A stretch of DNA of 64,000 bases from Cohnella sp. WQ 127256 (GTDB lineage: Bacteria > Bacillota > Bacilli > Paenibacillales > Paenibacillaceae): positions 62,001-126,000 of the forward strand of contig NZ_JAMZCY010000009.1 in the NCBI RefSeq assembly GCF_024519285.1, given 5' to 3'. The position numbers and the translations under genes were made by a program. How positions within the stretch are numbered: position 1 is the stretch's first letter; each line of letters begins with the position of its first letter. Below, one piece after another: positions 24,335-32,630 of this stretch. The notes below the pieces were generated by a model that had not been told where the DNA came from, ran no database searches, and was given only the letters and a program-made list of their open reading frames with translations.

Positions 24335-25062
24335 TAGTCGATACTCCCCTTCACTATAGTACCGATTTTCTCACCCATGACGGCACGTTTGATATTCCCT
24401 TTCTCGGTAATTGCAAAGACGAGAAGGGGGATATTGTTATCCATGCAGAGCGAGGAAGCGGTTGAATCCATGACACCTAAATTTTTATTTAATACATCCA
24501 TATAAGTCAACTGTTCATATTTCTCAGCAGTAGGATCCTTGAATGGATCAGCACTGTATACGCCATCCACTTTATTCTTAGCCATTAAGATGACTTCCGC
24601 CTCTATTTCAGCAGCTCTTAATGCAGCAGTGGTGTCTGTTGAGAAAAACGGATTCCCCGTTCCCGCAGCGAAAATAACGACGCGGCCTTTCTCAAGATGG
24701 CGAATTGCCCGACGACGAATGTAAGGCTCAGCGATTTGTTGCATGGCGATCGATGTTTGTACCCGACTAGGTACATCCATTTGCTCCAATGCATCTTGTA
24801 AAGCCAGCGAGTTCATGACCGTTGCCAGCATGCCCATATAATCTGCAGTCGCACGATCAATACCTTTTTGACTTCCGGCAATTCCACGCCAAATGTTTCC
24901 GCCACCACATACGATGGCAACTTCAACACCTAGCAAAGTAACTTCTTTGATTTGTTCTGCAATCGACAAGATGGTCGTCGCGTCGATGCCGTATCCGTTC
25001 GGACCAGATAACGACTCGCCACTCACCTTTAATACCACACGTTTAAAAACGGGTCCTACCAA
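24334..25062 (-). CDS. pyrH: Uridylate kinase
   Basis: 242 residues. Phosphorylates UMP to UDP; amino-acid-kinase fold, hexameric, allosterically controlled by GTP/UTP. Signatures: FKRVVLKVSGESLSG at the start, VCGGGNIWRG, DYMGMLATVMNSLALQDALE and DNNIPLLVFAI near the end. The TTG at 25062 is chosen because GGAGGT lies 8 nt upstream and the family begins with this segment. It is separated from tsf by a strong terminator, yet coupled to frr. Confidence 0.96.
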   Translation of the reverse strand: MVGPVFKRVVLKVSGESLSGPNGYGIDATTILSIAEQIKEVTLLGVEVAIVCGGGNIWRGIAGSQKGIDRATADYMGMLATVMNSLALQDALEQMDVPSRVQTSIAMQQIAEPYIRRRAIRHLEKGRVVIFAAGTGNPFFSTDTTAALRAAEIEAEVILMAKNKVDGVYSADPFKDPTAEKYEQLTYMDVLNKNLGVMDSTASSLCMDNNIPLLVFAITEKGNIKRAVMGEKIGTIVKGSID

Positions 25063-25091
25063 CGTTTTGTACCTCCAGCCTGTCTGATGGT

Positions 25092-25121
25092 TAAAAAAGA
25101 GGGAACACACCGTGTTCCCTT
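25092..25121 (-). terminator. Intrinsic terminator after tsf
   Basis: Perfect stem AGGGAACAC/GTGTTCCCT (25112-25120 with 25100-25108), 3-nt loop, then CTTTTTT. Confidence 0.92.
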
Positions 25122-25132
25122 AAGGTTAATAC

Positions 25133-25783
25133 TTATTGTTTAACTTGAGCCATAACTTCTTCAACGAAGTTGTCTACTTTTTTCTCTAAGCCTTCACCAA
25201 GCTCATAACGAGTAAATCTACGGATAGAAATTTTCTCGCCGATAGCTGCAACCTTCTCGTTAAGAAGCGTTGTAATTGTTTTATCTTGGTCTTTCACGAA
25301 CACTTGCTCCATGAGGCAGTTTTCCTCATAGTATTTGTTCATGCGGCCTTCAACCATTTTTTCAATGATTTTTTCTGGCTTGCCTTCGTTAAGCGCTTGA
25401 TTACGAAGAATTTCTTTCTCTTTATCAAGCTCAGCTTGGGAAACTTCTTCCCGGCTAAGGAATTTAGGGTTTGCTGCTGCGATTTGCATTGCGATGTCCT
25501 TAACGAATGAACGGAATTGATCTGTTTTACCAACGAAATCCGTTTCACAGTTAACTTCAACAAGTACGCCGATACGTCCGCCAGCGTGGATGTAGGACTC
25601 AACAATACCTTCAGTAGCAACGCGATCGCCTTTGTTCGCTGCTGCGGAAAGGCCTTTTTCACGCAGAAGCTCAGCTGCTCTTGTCAAATCATTATTTGCT
25701 TCTTCTAGTGCTTTCTTACAATCCAACATGCCTGCTCCGGTTCTTTCGCGGAGAGCTTTAACGTCTGCTGCATTTACTGCCAC
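25133..25783 (-). CDS. tsf: Elongation factor Ts
   Basis: 216 residues, the short form typical of Firmicutes (B. subtilis 293 has a longer middle). Exchanges GDP for GTP on EF-Tu. Signatures: VKALRERTGAGMLDCKKALEEA, the contact motif VEVNCETDFVGKTDQF and IAMQIAAANP. GTG start behind AGGAGGAATCCAC. The gene follows rpsB across a terminator, and its leader has a small hairpin (CATTGT/ACAATG). The size makes me think the second dimerisation subdomain is reduced, as in many EF-Ts proteins of about 216 residues. Confidence 0.95.
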   Translation of the reverse strand: MAVNAADVKALRERTGAGMLDCKKALEEANNDLTRAAELLREKGLSAAANKGDRVATEGIVESYIHAGGRIGVLVEVNCETDFVGKTDQFRSFVKDIAMQIAAANPKFLSREEVSQAELDKEKEILRNQALNEGKPEKIIEKMVEGRMNKYYEENCLMEQVFVKDQDKTITTLLNEKVAAIGEKISIRRFTRYELGEGLEKKVDNFVEEVMAQVKQ

Positions 25784-25848
25784 GTGGATTCCTCCTAAGT
25801 TTAGGCCGCATCATTGTCGTAACAATGTGGCACTTGTATGTTTTTTGG

Positions 25849-25890
25849 AAAAAAAGGGGGGCAAGAAGATTCTCTTCTAACCCCCTTTGA
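25849..25890 (-). terminator. Intrinsic terminator after rpsB
   Basis: Stem AAAGGGGG..AGAAGA/TCTTCT..CCCCCCTTT with a small internal loop, then T7. It lies in the rpsB-tsf spacer. Confidence 0.9.
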
Positions 25891-25916
25891 TTGTGTCTTT
25901 ATGAATGTAATGGCTA

Positions 25917-26615
25917 TTAAGCCGTTGTTTCTTCGCCTTGACGAGCTTCTACGATTGCATCTGCCATCTTAGCTGTCAACAATTTAACAGCACGGATTGC
26001 ATCATCGTTACCCGGGATTACATAATCGATTTCATCCGGATCGCAGTTTGTATCAACGATACCTACGATTGGAATTCCAAGCTTGCGAGCTTCTGCTACA
26101 GCAATACGCTCTTTACGAGGATCGATGATGAACAAAGCATCAGGCAATTTACGCATATTTTTGATACCGCCCAAGAACTTCTCAAGACGCTCTTTCTCCT
26201 TACGGAGAATGATAACTTCTTTCTTAGGTAGTACTTCGAAAGTACCATCTTGCTCCCATTTGTCCAACAGGTGCAAACGATCAGTACGTTTTTGGATTGT
26301 GGAGAAGTTAGTCAATGTACCGCCCAACCAACGTTGGTTGATATAGTATTGACCACTACGCTCAGCTTCTTCCTTAACTGAATCTTGAGCTTGTTTTTTA
26401 GTACCTACGAATAGCATTGTTCCGCCATTCTCTCCAAGCTGACGCACGAAGTTATAAGCCTCGTCTACTTTTTTAACTGTTTTTTGCAAATCGATAATGT
26501 AAATGCCGTTACGTTCAGTAAAGATGTACTTATCCATTTTCGGGTTCCAACGACGTGTTTGGTGACCGAAATGTACGCCTGCTTCGAGCAGTTGTTTCAT
26601 GGAAATGACTGCCAT
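25917..26615 (-). CDS. rpsB: 30S ribosomal protein S2
   Basis: 232 residues. Late-assembling 30S protein. Signatures: LLEAGVHFGHQTRRWNPKM, YIINQRWLGGTLTN, LPDALFIIDPRKE and IVDTNCDPDEIDYVIPGNDDA. The ATG at 26615 (MAVISMKQLLEAG) has AGGAGGTG suitably placed; the frame is open 20 codons upstream without support. A good promoter lies about 130 nt upstream, giving a leader that may hold an S2 control site. Confidence 0.97.
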   Translation of the reverse strand: MAVISMKQLLEAGVHFGHQTRRWNPKMDKYIFTERNGIYIIDLQKTVKKVDEAYNFVRQLGENGGTMLFVGTKKQAQDSVKEEAERSGQYYINQRWLGGTLTNFSTIQKRTDRLHLLDKWEQDGTFEVLPKKEVIILRKEKERLEKFLGGIKNMRKLPDALFIIDPRKERIAVAEARKLGIPIVGIVDTNCDPDEIDYVIPGNDDAIRAVKLLTAKMADAIVEARQGEETTA

Positions 26616-26748
26616 CTTCCTGCACCTCCTAGTGGTTTTTGGTGAATCTCCGCCGCTCTTCGCATGTTTCGTCAAAACTTTTATCGTTCATCACGAGAAA
26701 AGCACCGTTGACGAAATTAAAAAGCGTGTGTTTTTTACACCGAAAGAT

Positions 26749-26777
26749 AATATACCATATCGGCAACCGTCGCGCAA
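26749..26777 (-). promoter_or_regulatory. SigA promoter for rpsB-tsf
   Basis: TTGCGC, 17 nt, TATATT on the minus strand. The predicted leader before the rpsB ATG is about 125 nt. It lies just after the last gene of the motility operon. Confidence 0.6.
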
Positions 26778-26828
26778 TGGCAGAATCGCATTTATGACAC
26801 AAAAATGATGCGAAACGTCGAACTTTTC

Positions 26829-27374
26829 TTATTTTTTACGAGTTAGCTCGTTCATGATCTGTTTATAAGTAGGTTTGCCTGTAAATACGGCATTGCCAAC
26901 CTTCATTTTCTTAGCTATATCTTTCGCTTTAACGATGAAATCTTCAGTATCATCGATGATACCAAGGCTCTTAAGCTCCTCTGCCACTTCAGTCAAAGAC
27001 ATCCCATAACTGACGTACAAAGTAACAGACTTAGGATCAGGTGAAGCGTTAATGCTGGGTTGCTCAGACGGTGTCGATTCGGATGGAGACGCAGATTCGA
27101 GGTCTTTGTTTTGTTCCAAGCTAATCTCATCCGATTTAATCTTTGCTTCCTTCAGTGCAGCAGCGACCGCTTCCTCAACCTGTGTGTTTAATTGTTCTTC
27201 CGTCAACAGTTTTAAGCCTGCACTCTTTGCTTCCTCATTCAATTGCTCTTGTGTCATTGGTACTTGCTTAACTTTATTTTCCGTGTCCTGGGCGAACAGA
27301 ATCAACTGCAACATGGAAGCTCCAATCATAATACCCAAGCCAAAGCCGATTAACCAACTACGATATTTAAGCAT
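26829..27374 (-). CDS. Membrane-anchored protein with MltG N-terminal-like (LysM-like) segment
   Basis: 181 residues, unnamed. One N-terminal membrane helix (LIGFGLGIMIGASMLQLILF), then a Q/E-rich helical stretch, a Ser/Pro-rich linker (about 90-112), and a C-terminal unit SYGMSLTEVAEELKSLGIID ... KPTYKQIMNELTRKK that resembles the LysM-like N-terminal part of MltG. There is no catalytic transglycosylase domain. The ATG overlaps the swrB end by 8 nt and follows GAGGAACTACAGG, so it is coupled to swrB and ends the motility operon. Function unknown; a cell-wall link is inference. Confidence 0.8.
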   Translation of the reverse strand: MLKYRSWLIGFGLGIMIGASMLQLILFAQDTENKVKQVPMTQEQLNEEAKSAGLKLLTEEQLNTQVEEAVAAALKEAKIKSDEISLEQNKDLESASPSESTPSEQPSINASPDPKSVTLYVSYGMSLTEVAEELKSLGIIDDTEDFIVKAKDIAKKMKVGNAVFTGKPTYKQIMNELTRKK

Positions 27375-27966
27375 CCTGTAGTTCCTCCCGACGCACGAGC
27401 TGCAAAATCAATTGCACCTCTCCCTTGTTCATCCCCATCGCCTTAGCAATCTGTTCCACTGATCTGCCCTTTTCATTCATCTCAAGCAGCTCAGGATATC
27501 TACCGCGAATGGTGGTCGGTGGGATTACGATCTCCTCAATTATTGCTTCGGCAGCAGCATGTAATGCCGAGATATCCGATATAGGCTGGATTGGTGTTGA
27601 TTCGGTCGATTGGACATGATTCTCATGGGTGGGGATCAATGAGGCTTCCAAGATCGGAGTTTGTGAATGTGTCGGCGCCACAGCGGAGGGTACGTGCTCC
27701 GACCACTTACTTAGCTGTTGTTCCATGTCGACAATACGTCGTCCTAATTTCTCAACGGTTAAGTCTTGCTCCTGCTTGAACTTAGCAACCGCATCAAGAA
27801 GCTCACGATTCTCGGATTCTAAATCCTCAAGTAATTGGTTGTAGGCTGCCTCGCTCGCGAATTCCGTTTCTTTTGCTCGGGCCTTTGCTTTGGGTATCAT
27901 CCATGCATATCCCGAAATCACTGCGCCAAGCAGCACGATACTTAACCATGGACTCATCATACTCAT
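27367..27966 (-). CDS. swrB: SwrB-like motility protein (YlxL)
   Basis: 199 residues. N-terminal membrane helix (LSIVLLGAVISGYAWMIP), a coiled coil from about 38 to 92 (heptads such as LLEDLESENRELLDAVAKF), a variable Pro/Thr linker, and a C-terminal helix-turn-helix-like part RYPELLEMNEKGRSVEQIAKAMGMNKGEVQLILQL (cut by name, residues about 160-194). This layout and the position between sigD and rpsB match SwrB of B. subtilis, which helps activate the flagellar export apparatus. Similarity is by architecture and C-terminus. Confidence 0.8.
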   Translation of the reverse strand: MSMMSPWLSIVLLGAVISGYAWMIPKAKARAKETEFASEAAYNQLLEDLESENRELLDAVAKFKQEQDLTVEKLGRRIVDMEQQLSKWSEHVPSAVAPTHSQTPILEASLIPTHENHVQSTESTPIQPISDISALHAAAEAIIEEIVIPPTTIRGRYPELLEMNEKGRSVEQIAKAMGMNKGEVQLILQLVRREELQDA

Positions 27967-27993
27967 AGGTGTATCCCCTTTCTTGCCTTGCCG

Positions 27994-28311
27994 TTAGCCC
28001 ATGAAGTCAATGTGCTTCCCTTTATAAGGATGCTCTGAGCTCTTATTCTCATCTTCATCCTGATCATGCGCTTGCTTCTTGGAAGACGAAGATTGTTTAT
28101 TCCGATCACGAGGCTGACGCTCTGAAATGGTATTATTCGATGTCGACTCCAACTTCGTGCTTCGCTTCGCTTGCTCCTCTGCGTGTTTAGTAGCTTGTTG
28201 GCCAAGCAAAGTTTGTTCCGTAGCCGGACGTTGCTGTTGTTGATGTTGTAAAGGTGACATCTCAAGCGTACGAGGAAGCGATGCTTGTATATCAATCGAT
28301 TTGTAGCTCAC
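27994..28311 (-). CDS. Unnamed small hydrophilic protein in the motility operon
   Basis: About 105 residues, no membrane segment. It begins SYKSIDIQASLPRT then MSPLQHQQQQRPATEQTLLGQQATKHAEEQ, and the C-terminal half is rich in S, K, D, E, Q and likely disordered, ending HIDFMG. The GTG at 28311 has GAGGTG 8 nt upstream; the upstream GTG at 28326 overlaps that SD. Small proteins of this general type occur in flagellar loci of Firmicutes, but I know no function. It lies between fapA and swrB. Confidence 0.7.
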   Translation of the reverse strand: MSYKSIDIQASLPRTLEMSPLQHQQQQRPATEQTLLGQQATKHAEEQAKRSTKLESTSNNTISERQPRDRNKQSSSSKKQAHDQDEDENKSSEHPYKGKHIDFMG

Positions 28312-28370
28312 GGCTTTACACCTCACGATTATGTAGAGCTCAAGTTAGGACAGCATCCCAAAATCTACCC

Positions 28371-29789
28371 TTATCCGTTAAAAGGAGTCATCACGATATC
28401 ACCATCCAAAAATCTAAAGGATACTCTTTGTGATGCATCTTTAACAAATCGGGTATACCTGCCGATCACGATTTTGGTTCCTCCCCATAAGGTATGGATA
28501 GCATCCACACGTGCCGTAGTCGCATCTTCAAGTGTCTTCTCGATTTCGAGCACTCGTTCCTTTGCAGCTCCAAGCTCTTCCAACGTTTGGCGTTTTGTCG
28601 CAGTTAGCTTTACCCTAAGTGCAAGCTTATCCGGGGTTAGTTGACCGATAGATGCCATGTGATCAAGCATTTTAAGCGCTTTCTCAGATTTATCCGTATT
28701 CTCAGCCAATTGGCGCATACTTGTTCTCAATTCATTTAATTCTTGACGTAGCTCTGGGCGAACACCAACCTCAACAACCGTTGCTGTAGACATAGAATTA
28801 CCGATCATCCGTGCGGTTACCCGATCTCCCGCTTGGATAACTCCACCAACGATCAATCCTTTAGCTCCAGCACATTTAACAGATCGACCCGCCCTAACAT
28901 TAGAGTGCATTATGCTTTGTGAAACGACAACATCCTCACCCGCAATGACATTACCCTCCTGGATAAATGAACAGCGAATGTTACATTTTGCCTTAACGAA
29001 GCCTTTGTTACCACCAATCACGCCTCCAGAAATCTCGATTGAACCGTCAGATTCAACCTCTGCCCCTTCAATACCTCCGGTAACACGAATATCACCTGAT
29101 GCTTTTACCTGAAATCCAGTTAGAATATTACCTCTAATAACAACGGTACCAATAAAATCAATGTTACCGATATTATAATCTACATCTCCATTCACTTCGA
29201 ACACGGGAAATACGTTCAGCTTATCTTTATCCGTTTTTGTCACTAGCCCATTAATAGCAGCATACATCCCTATTTTTTCAGGATTAACAACGACGTTTTT
29301 GCCCACTTTGAAATGGGCGTCTTTTCCATCCTTAGCGGCAACTTCATCCCCCGTCACAGCCACTCCCGGTACACCAGGCTGTGCTGGAACTCTCTCCGCG
29401 ATTAGTTGTCCTGCATGTACATTAGCTAGCTGAGTTACCTGTTTATAATCAACACTACCATCATCTCGTTCTGCCGGGCGTAATTCTTTATCTTGAGACT
29501 CGCCATATAGAACGTTGATGTAGCCATCGGTACCCGGCTTCGAGGGTGTTCCAACAGCAACAATGTTTTGTGCAAAGTAAAAGTCCTGCGGTCTTTGCGC
29601 AATCAAGTATAGAGTATCCGACTGTATACCATGCTTGATTCCTTGCGAGCGCAAATATTGCTCCAATTCCCGAGAAGATAACTTAAGATCGCCTTCAACA
29701 CGTTTGAAAACTAAGTACGCTTGCATCTTATCTTCAGAAATCGTAACCTGCAGACATTCCTCCAATGGCACTTTTCCATTGTCAGACAT
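28371..29789 (-). CDS. fapA: FapA / DUF342 family protein
   Basis: 472 residues. N-terminal domain to about 150, a parallel beta-helix-like DUF342 core (repeats such as GDVDYNIGNIDFIGTVVIRG, VTGGIEGAEVESDGSIEI), and a C-terminal coiled coil from about 360 (ELRQELNELRTSMRQLAENTDK). DUF342/FapA proteins are often next to flagellar genes; the family name is flagellar assembly protein A, with polymerising or membrane-associated roles proposed. It starts at ATG 29789 behind GGGGGCG and lies between sigD and a small unknown gene. Confidence 0.85.
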   Translation of the reverse strand: MSDNGKVPLEECLQVTISEDKMQAYLVFKRVEGDLKLSSRELEQYLRSQGIKHGIQSDTLYLIAQRPQDFYFAQNIVAVGTPSKPGTDGYINVLYGESQDKELRPAERDDGSVDYKQVTQLANVHAGQLIAERVPAQPGVPGVAVTGDEVAAKDGKDAHFKVGKNVVVNPEKIGMYAAINGLVTKTDKDKLNVFPVFEVNGDVDYNIGNIDFIGTVVIRGNILTGFQVKASGDIRVTGGIEGAEVESDGSIEISGGVIGGNKGFVKAKCNIRCSFIQEGNVIAGEDVVVSQSIMHSNVRAGRSVKCAGAKGLIVGGVIQAGDRVTARMIGNSMSTATVVEVGVRPELRQELNELRTSMRQLAENTDKSEKALKMLDHMASIGQLTPDKLALRVKLTATKRQTLEELGAAKERVLEIEKTLEDATTARVDAIHTLWGGTKIVIGRYTRFVKDASQRVSFRFLDGDIVMTPFNG

Positions 29790-29803
29790 TATTAGCGCCC
29801 CCT

Positions 29804-30592
29804 TTATCCGTTTTGAAGCAGTTGTTCCTTTTGTTTCGCAAGAGCTCCCCTAAGTCTTAGAATCGCTTTAGAATGAAGCTGAGAAATCCTTGAAGGTGAT
29901 AAACACATCACTTCCGCAATTTCGCTTAACGAAAGATCTTCGTAATAGAATAAAGATACAACTGTACGTTCTTTTTCCGTAAGTTTCTCAATTCCGTAGC
30001 TTAGAGAGTCTTTAAGATAAGTTTCATGCACCATGGATTCTGGACTCACGGCCTTATCATCCACTAAGAGGGTAAGTCTTGTCTCGGACTCTTCCTCCCG
30101 AATAGGATCCTCAAGGGAAAATACTGCTGCGACTGCGACTTCCTGAAGCATTTGTTGGAATTCTTTGTCGCTAATATTCAAATAGGCGCATATTTCGTCA
30201 TCTGTTGCAGATCGCAAATTTCTCTGCTCGAGCACCGCATAGGCGTCCTCCATTTTTTTAGCTTTATCACGAACTGAACGAGGGACCCAATCCCCTTGCC
30301 TTAATCCGTCGATAATGGCTCCACGGATTCTCCAAGAAGCATAGGTTTCGAATTGTAGCCCTCGCCGATAATCAAATTTCTCGATTGCATCGATCAAGCC
30401 CATGGCTCCGTTACTCGCTAAGTCATCTTTCGTCACGTTTTTCGGTAAGCCAACAGCCATTCTACTGGACACATAATCCACAAGCGGTAAATAATGCTCG
30501 ATCAGTTGCTTTCGAGCATCCAGATCCTCTTCCTCTTTCCAGCTCTGCCATAATTCAAGATGGGATAACCGGGAACGTGTTTGATCGACCAT
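29804..30592 (-). CDS. sigD: RNA polymerase sigma factor SigD (FliA family)
   Basis: 262 residues. Directs RNA polymerase to late flagellar, motility and chemoreceptor genes. Region 2 reads LVDYVSSRMAVGLP ... NGAMGLIDAIEKFDYRRGLQFETYASWRIRGAIIDGLR (by name, residues about 36-99), followed by WVPRSVRDKAKKMEDAY; region 4 has LTEKERTVVSLFYYEDLSLSEIAEVM and SRISQLHSKAI. ATG start behind GGTGAGG. It is near the end of the operon, as in B. subtilis, where distance from the promoter affects SigD level and cell-fate choice. Confidence 0.96.
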   Translation of the reverse strand: MVDQTRSRLSHLELWQSWKEEEDLDARKQLIEHYLPLVDYVSSRMAVGLPKNVTKDDLASNGAMGLIDAIEKFDYRRGLQFETYASWRIRGAIIDGLRQGDWVPRSVRDKAKKMEDAYAVLEQRNLRSATDDEICAYLNISDKEFQQMLQEVAVAAVFSLEDPIREEESETRLTLLVDDKAVSPESMVHETYLKDSLSYGIEKLTEKERTVVSLFYYEDLSLSEIAEVMCLSPSRISQLHSKAILRLRGALAKQKEQLLQNG

Positions 30593-30608
30593 TCTAGCCT
30601 CACCATCC

Positions 30609-31022
30609 TTATTCGTCCGTCAGACGACGAATCGCCTGAACCACTTCCTCCGGGTTGGGATTATCGAGCGACACTAGTCGCTGAGGCTGTAAAGGTTGGA
30701 AACCTTTAATCGTTTCCCCCTTGCCATCCGCCCATTGTTCCTTCATCATCTCCGACAAAGAATCGCCTTCATCTGGTGTCATCACATCGAGTACAGTCCC
30801 TCGATCTTGGTCAGGTGTTTCAATCTCTTCAACCTTCTTGTTCGGATTCATCAATTGACCAAGCACAAGGCTTACCACAAAAGCTATAGCAGCAAAAACA
30901 ATAAACGCATAAAGGCTACGCATAAAAGTCGTTCCTAGAGGATTGTTCGACAGAGAAAACAAAAAGGTCAAAATTGCGCCGAACCCGCCGAATCCAACAT
31001 TTAAGCGCCAAGAACCCATCAT
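30609..31022 (-). CDS. Unnamed two-helix membrane protein between cheD and sigD
   Basis: 137 residues. Two membrane segments, about 10-24 (FGGFGAILTFLFSLS) and 35-56 (SLYAFIVFAAIAFVVSLVLGQL), then a cytosolic tail with DEGDSLSEMMKEQWADG and a C-terminal NPEEVVQAIRRLTDE. ATG start behind AAAGGAGATCTAAA, directly after cheD. B. subtilis has no gene at this place (cheD is followed by sigD). I do not recognise the family. The position suggests a link to motility. Confidence 0.75.
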   Translation of the reverse strand: MMGSWRLNVGFGGFGAILTFLFSLSNNPLGTTFMRSLYAFIVFAAIAFVVSLVLGQLMNPNKKVEEIETPDQDRGTVLDVMTPDEGDSLSEMMKEQWADGKGETIKGFQPLQPQRLVSLDNPNPEEVVQAIRRLTDE

Positions 31023-31023
31023 T

Positions 31024-31518
31024 TTAGATCTCCTTTACTCCGAACTGCACGCTTCGAATGCTTAACATTCCGGTTTGACTGCTCAGTTCTATAGTCCGAC
31101 CATAATTGCCGCCGGTATCTTCAGAAAGGAGTGGAATTGCTAATTGCTTTAAGACAAGCTTCGAAGCTTCCACATTGCGAGGACCAATCCGCATCGTATC
31201 CGATCCGCCCATGAAAGCAAACATTTGGGCTCCACCAGCCATCTTTGCAATTAATCGTTCTGTAATAGCACCTTTATTTTTCATTCTCAATAAAAGCTCT
31301 GTTATCGCTGTATCTGCATATTTGGCGATATTTAATTGTCCCTCGCGAGCAATGTCTGAAGAGGGCAGCATAATATGTGCCATACCTGCCAGCCGCAAAC
31401 GAGGATCATACAAAGTCAAGCCCACACATGAACCTAAGCCTGTTGTTTTGAGCACCGCACCTTCATCCGCGATGTTTAAATCAGCCATTCCTACCTTGAT
31501 GAGAACGCCTTCCATCAT
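31024..31518 (-). CDS. cheD: Chemoreceptor glutamine deamidase CheD
   Basis: 164 residues. Deamidates glutamines on chemoreceptors and binds CheC. Catalytic Cys in TGLGSCVGL near residue 30, His in MAHIMLP near 47, Thr just before the Cys. FMGGSDTMRIGPRNVEASKLVL is the usual C-terminal segment. The start ATG shares a base with the cheC stop (TAATG); a second ATG follows directly. CheC and CheD form a regulatory pair, and they are adjacent here. Confidence 0.95.
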   Translation of the reverse strand: MMEGVLIKVGMADLNIADEGAVLKTTGLGSCVGLTLYDPRLRLAGMAHIMLPSSDIAREGQLNIAKYADTAITELLLRMKNKGAITERLIAKMAGGAQMFAFMGGSDTMRIGPRNVEASKLVLKQLAIPLLSEDTGGNYGRTIELSSQTGMLSIRSVQFGVKEI

Positions 31519-32135
31519 TAGATCGGCACTCCCAACGCACGAAAGAGTTTCTCGAACGACTCTGGATCTGGGATGAAGAAGAAATGTCCTTCCGCTTCTT
31601 GAGGACCTTCGAGAAATGTCGTATCGATAAGCAAAGCATCATCACCCATCGTGCCAAATTGAAGTAATCCGTAACTCAAAATCGCACCCGCCATGTCCAC
31701 CGCTAATGAAGGAACCGTAGGAGACATTCGCAAGCCTGTAAAATCAGCGAGTGAGGTCAAATAAGAGCCCGCTAATATGTTCCCGATTTCATTCAACGCA
31801 GATAATTCCAATTCACTATAGTCATCGTTCTCAGCAGCATCAAAGCCTAATAGACCTTGAAGAATTCTACGAGCTGGCTCTCGGTTGATAATAAAAAACA
31901 TGTTGCCAGGCGCATCACCCTCGACACGAAGGAAGATGGCCACAACGACCGCTTCTGAGCCTCCAACACGTTCCGAAATCGCTTCGAACGGAAGAAAATT
32001 AACCTGAGGCATTGCCATGTCTACTGGTTTATTCAGAAGAGTGGATAATGCGGTAGCCGCGTTGCCAGCACCGATATTTCCGACTTCTTTAAGCACATCC
32101 AACTTGATATCCGCGTTATTCCTAAACAGGTTCAC
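31518..32135 (-). CDS. cheC: CheY-P phosphatase CheC
   Basis: 205 residues. Dephosphorylates CheY-P and binds CheD in adaptation. Two active-site copies with the E..N pattern are readable: LKEVGNIGAGNAATAL near residue 14 and LNEIGNILAGSYLTSL near 115, so both sites look intact. GTG start at 32135 behind GGAGATTAAGCCA. It starts 4 nt after the cheW stop and shares a base with the cheD start. FliY in the same operon has the same domain. Confidence 0.95.
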   Translation of the reverse strand: MNLFRNNADIKLDVLKEVGNIGAGNAATALSTLLNKPVDMAMPQVNFLPFEAISERVGGSEAVVVAIFLRVEGDAPGNMFFIINREPARRILQGLLGFDAAENDDYSELELSALNEIGNILAGSYLTSLADFTGLRMSPTVPSLAVDMAGAILSYGLLQFGTMGDDALLIDTTFLEGPQEAEGHFFFIPDPESFEKLFRALGVPI

Positions 32136-32139
32136 TGGC

Positions 32140-32601
32140 TTAATCTCCGAACTGTTCTAATTGGATAATTTCACTACGGCTAAGCACTTCTACTAAATTT
32201 AACAAAATTAATAATCGACTTTCTCCGATCTTAGCAACACCGCTTATATATTTCGCTTTAATTCCACCTACGACCTCTGGAGGATTTTCGATCTTATCAC
32301 TCATCACGTCCATAACATCATTGGCGGAATCAACAATAAACCCGACTTCAAGCTCGTTTGCTGCAACAATAATAATACGAGAGTTTTCCGTATGATCCGT
32401 TTCTTCTAAACCAAATCTACCGCGTAAATCAATAACAGGAATGACAATGCCTCTAAGGTTAATAACCCCTTTAACGAATGATGGGGTTTTCGGAACCCGA
32501 GTAATGGGAACCATACGCTCAATCGTACGAACCTTGTCAACCTCGATACCGTACTCTTCTTGCGCTAGCGTGAAGACAATGACTTTCAATTCCTCTGCCA
32601 T
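32140..32601 (-). CDS. cheW: Chemotaxis coupling protein CheW
   Basis: 153 residues, one CheW domain of two SH3-like barrels. Links receptors to the CheA kinase. Signatures are FTLAQEEYGIEVDKVRTIE, ITRVPKTPSFVKGVINLRGIVIPVIDLR (by name, residues about 33-60) and VGFIVDSANDVM. ATG start behind GGGAGGG. It lies between cheA (29 nt) and cheC (4 nt). Confidence 0.96.
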   Translation of the reverse strand: MAEELKVIVFTLAQEEYGIEVDKVRTIERMVPITRVPKTPSFVKGVINLRGIVIPVIDLRGRFGLEETDHTENSRIIIVAANELEVGFIVDSANDVMDVMSDKIENPPEVVGGIKAKYISGVAKIGESRLLILLNLVEVLSRSEIIQLEQFGD

Positions 32602-32630
32602 AGAAAAAACCCTCCCTTAGTCAAGGTATT

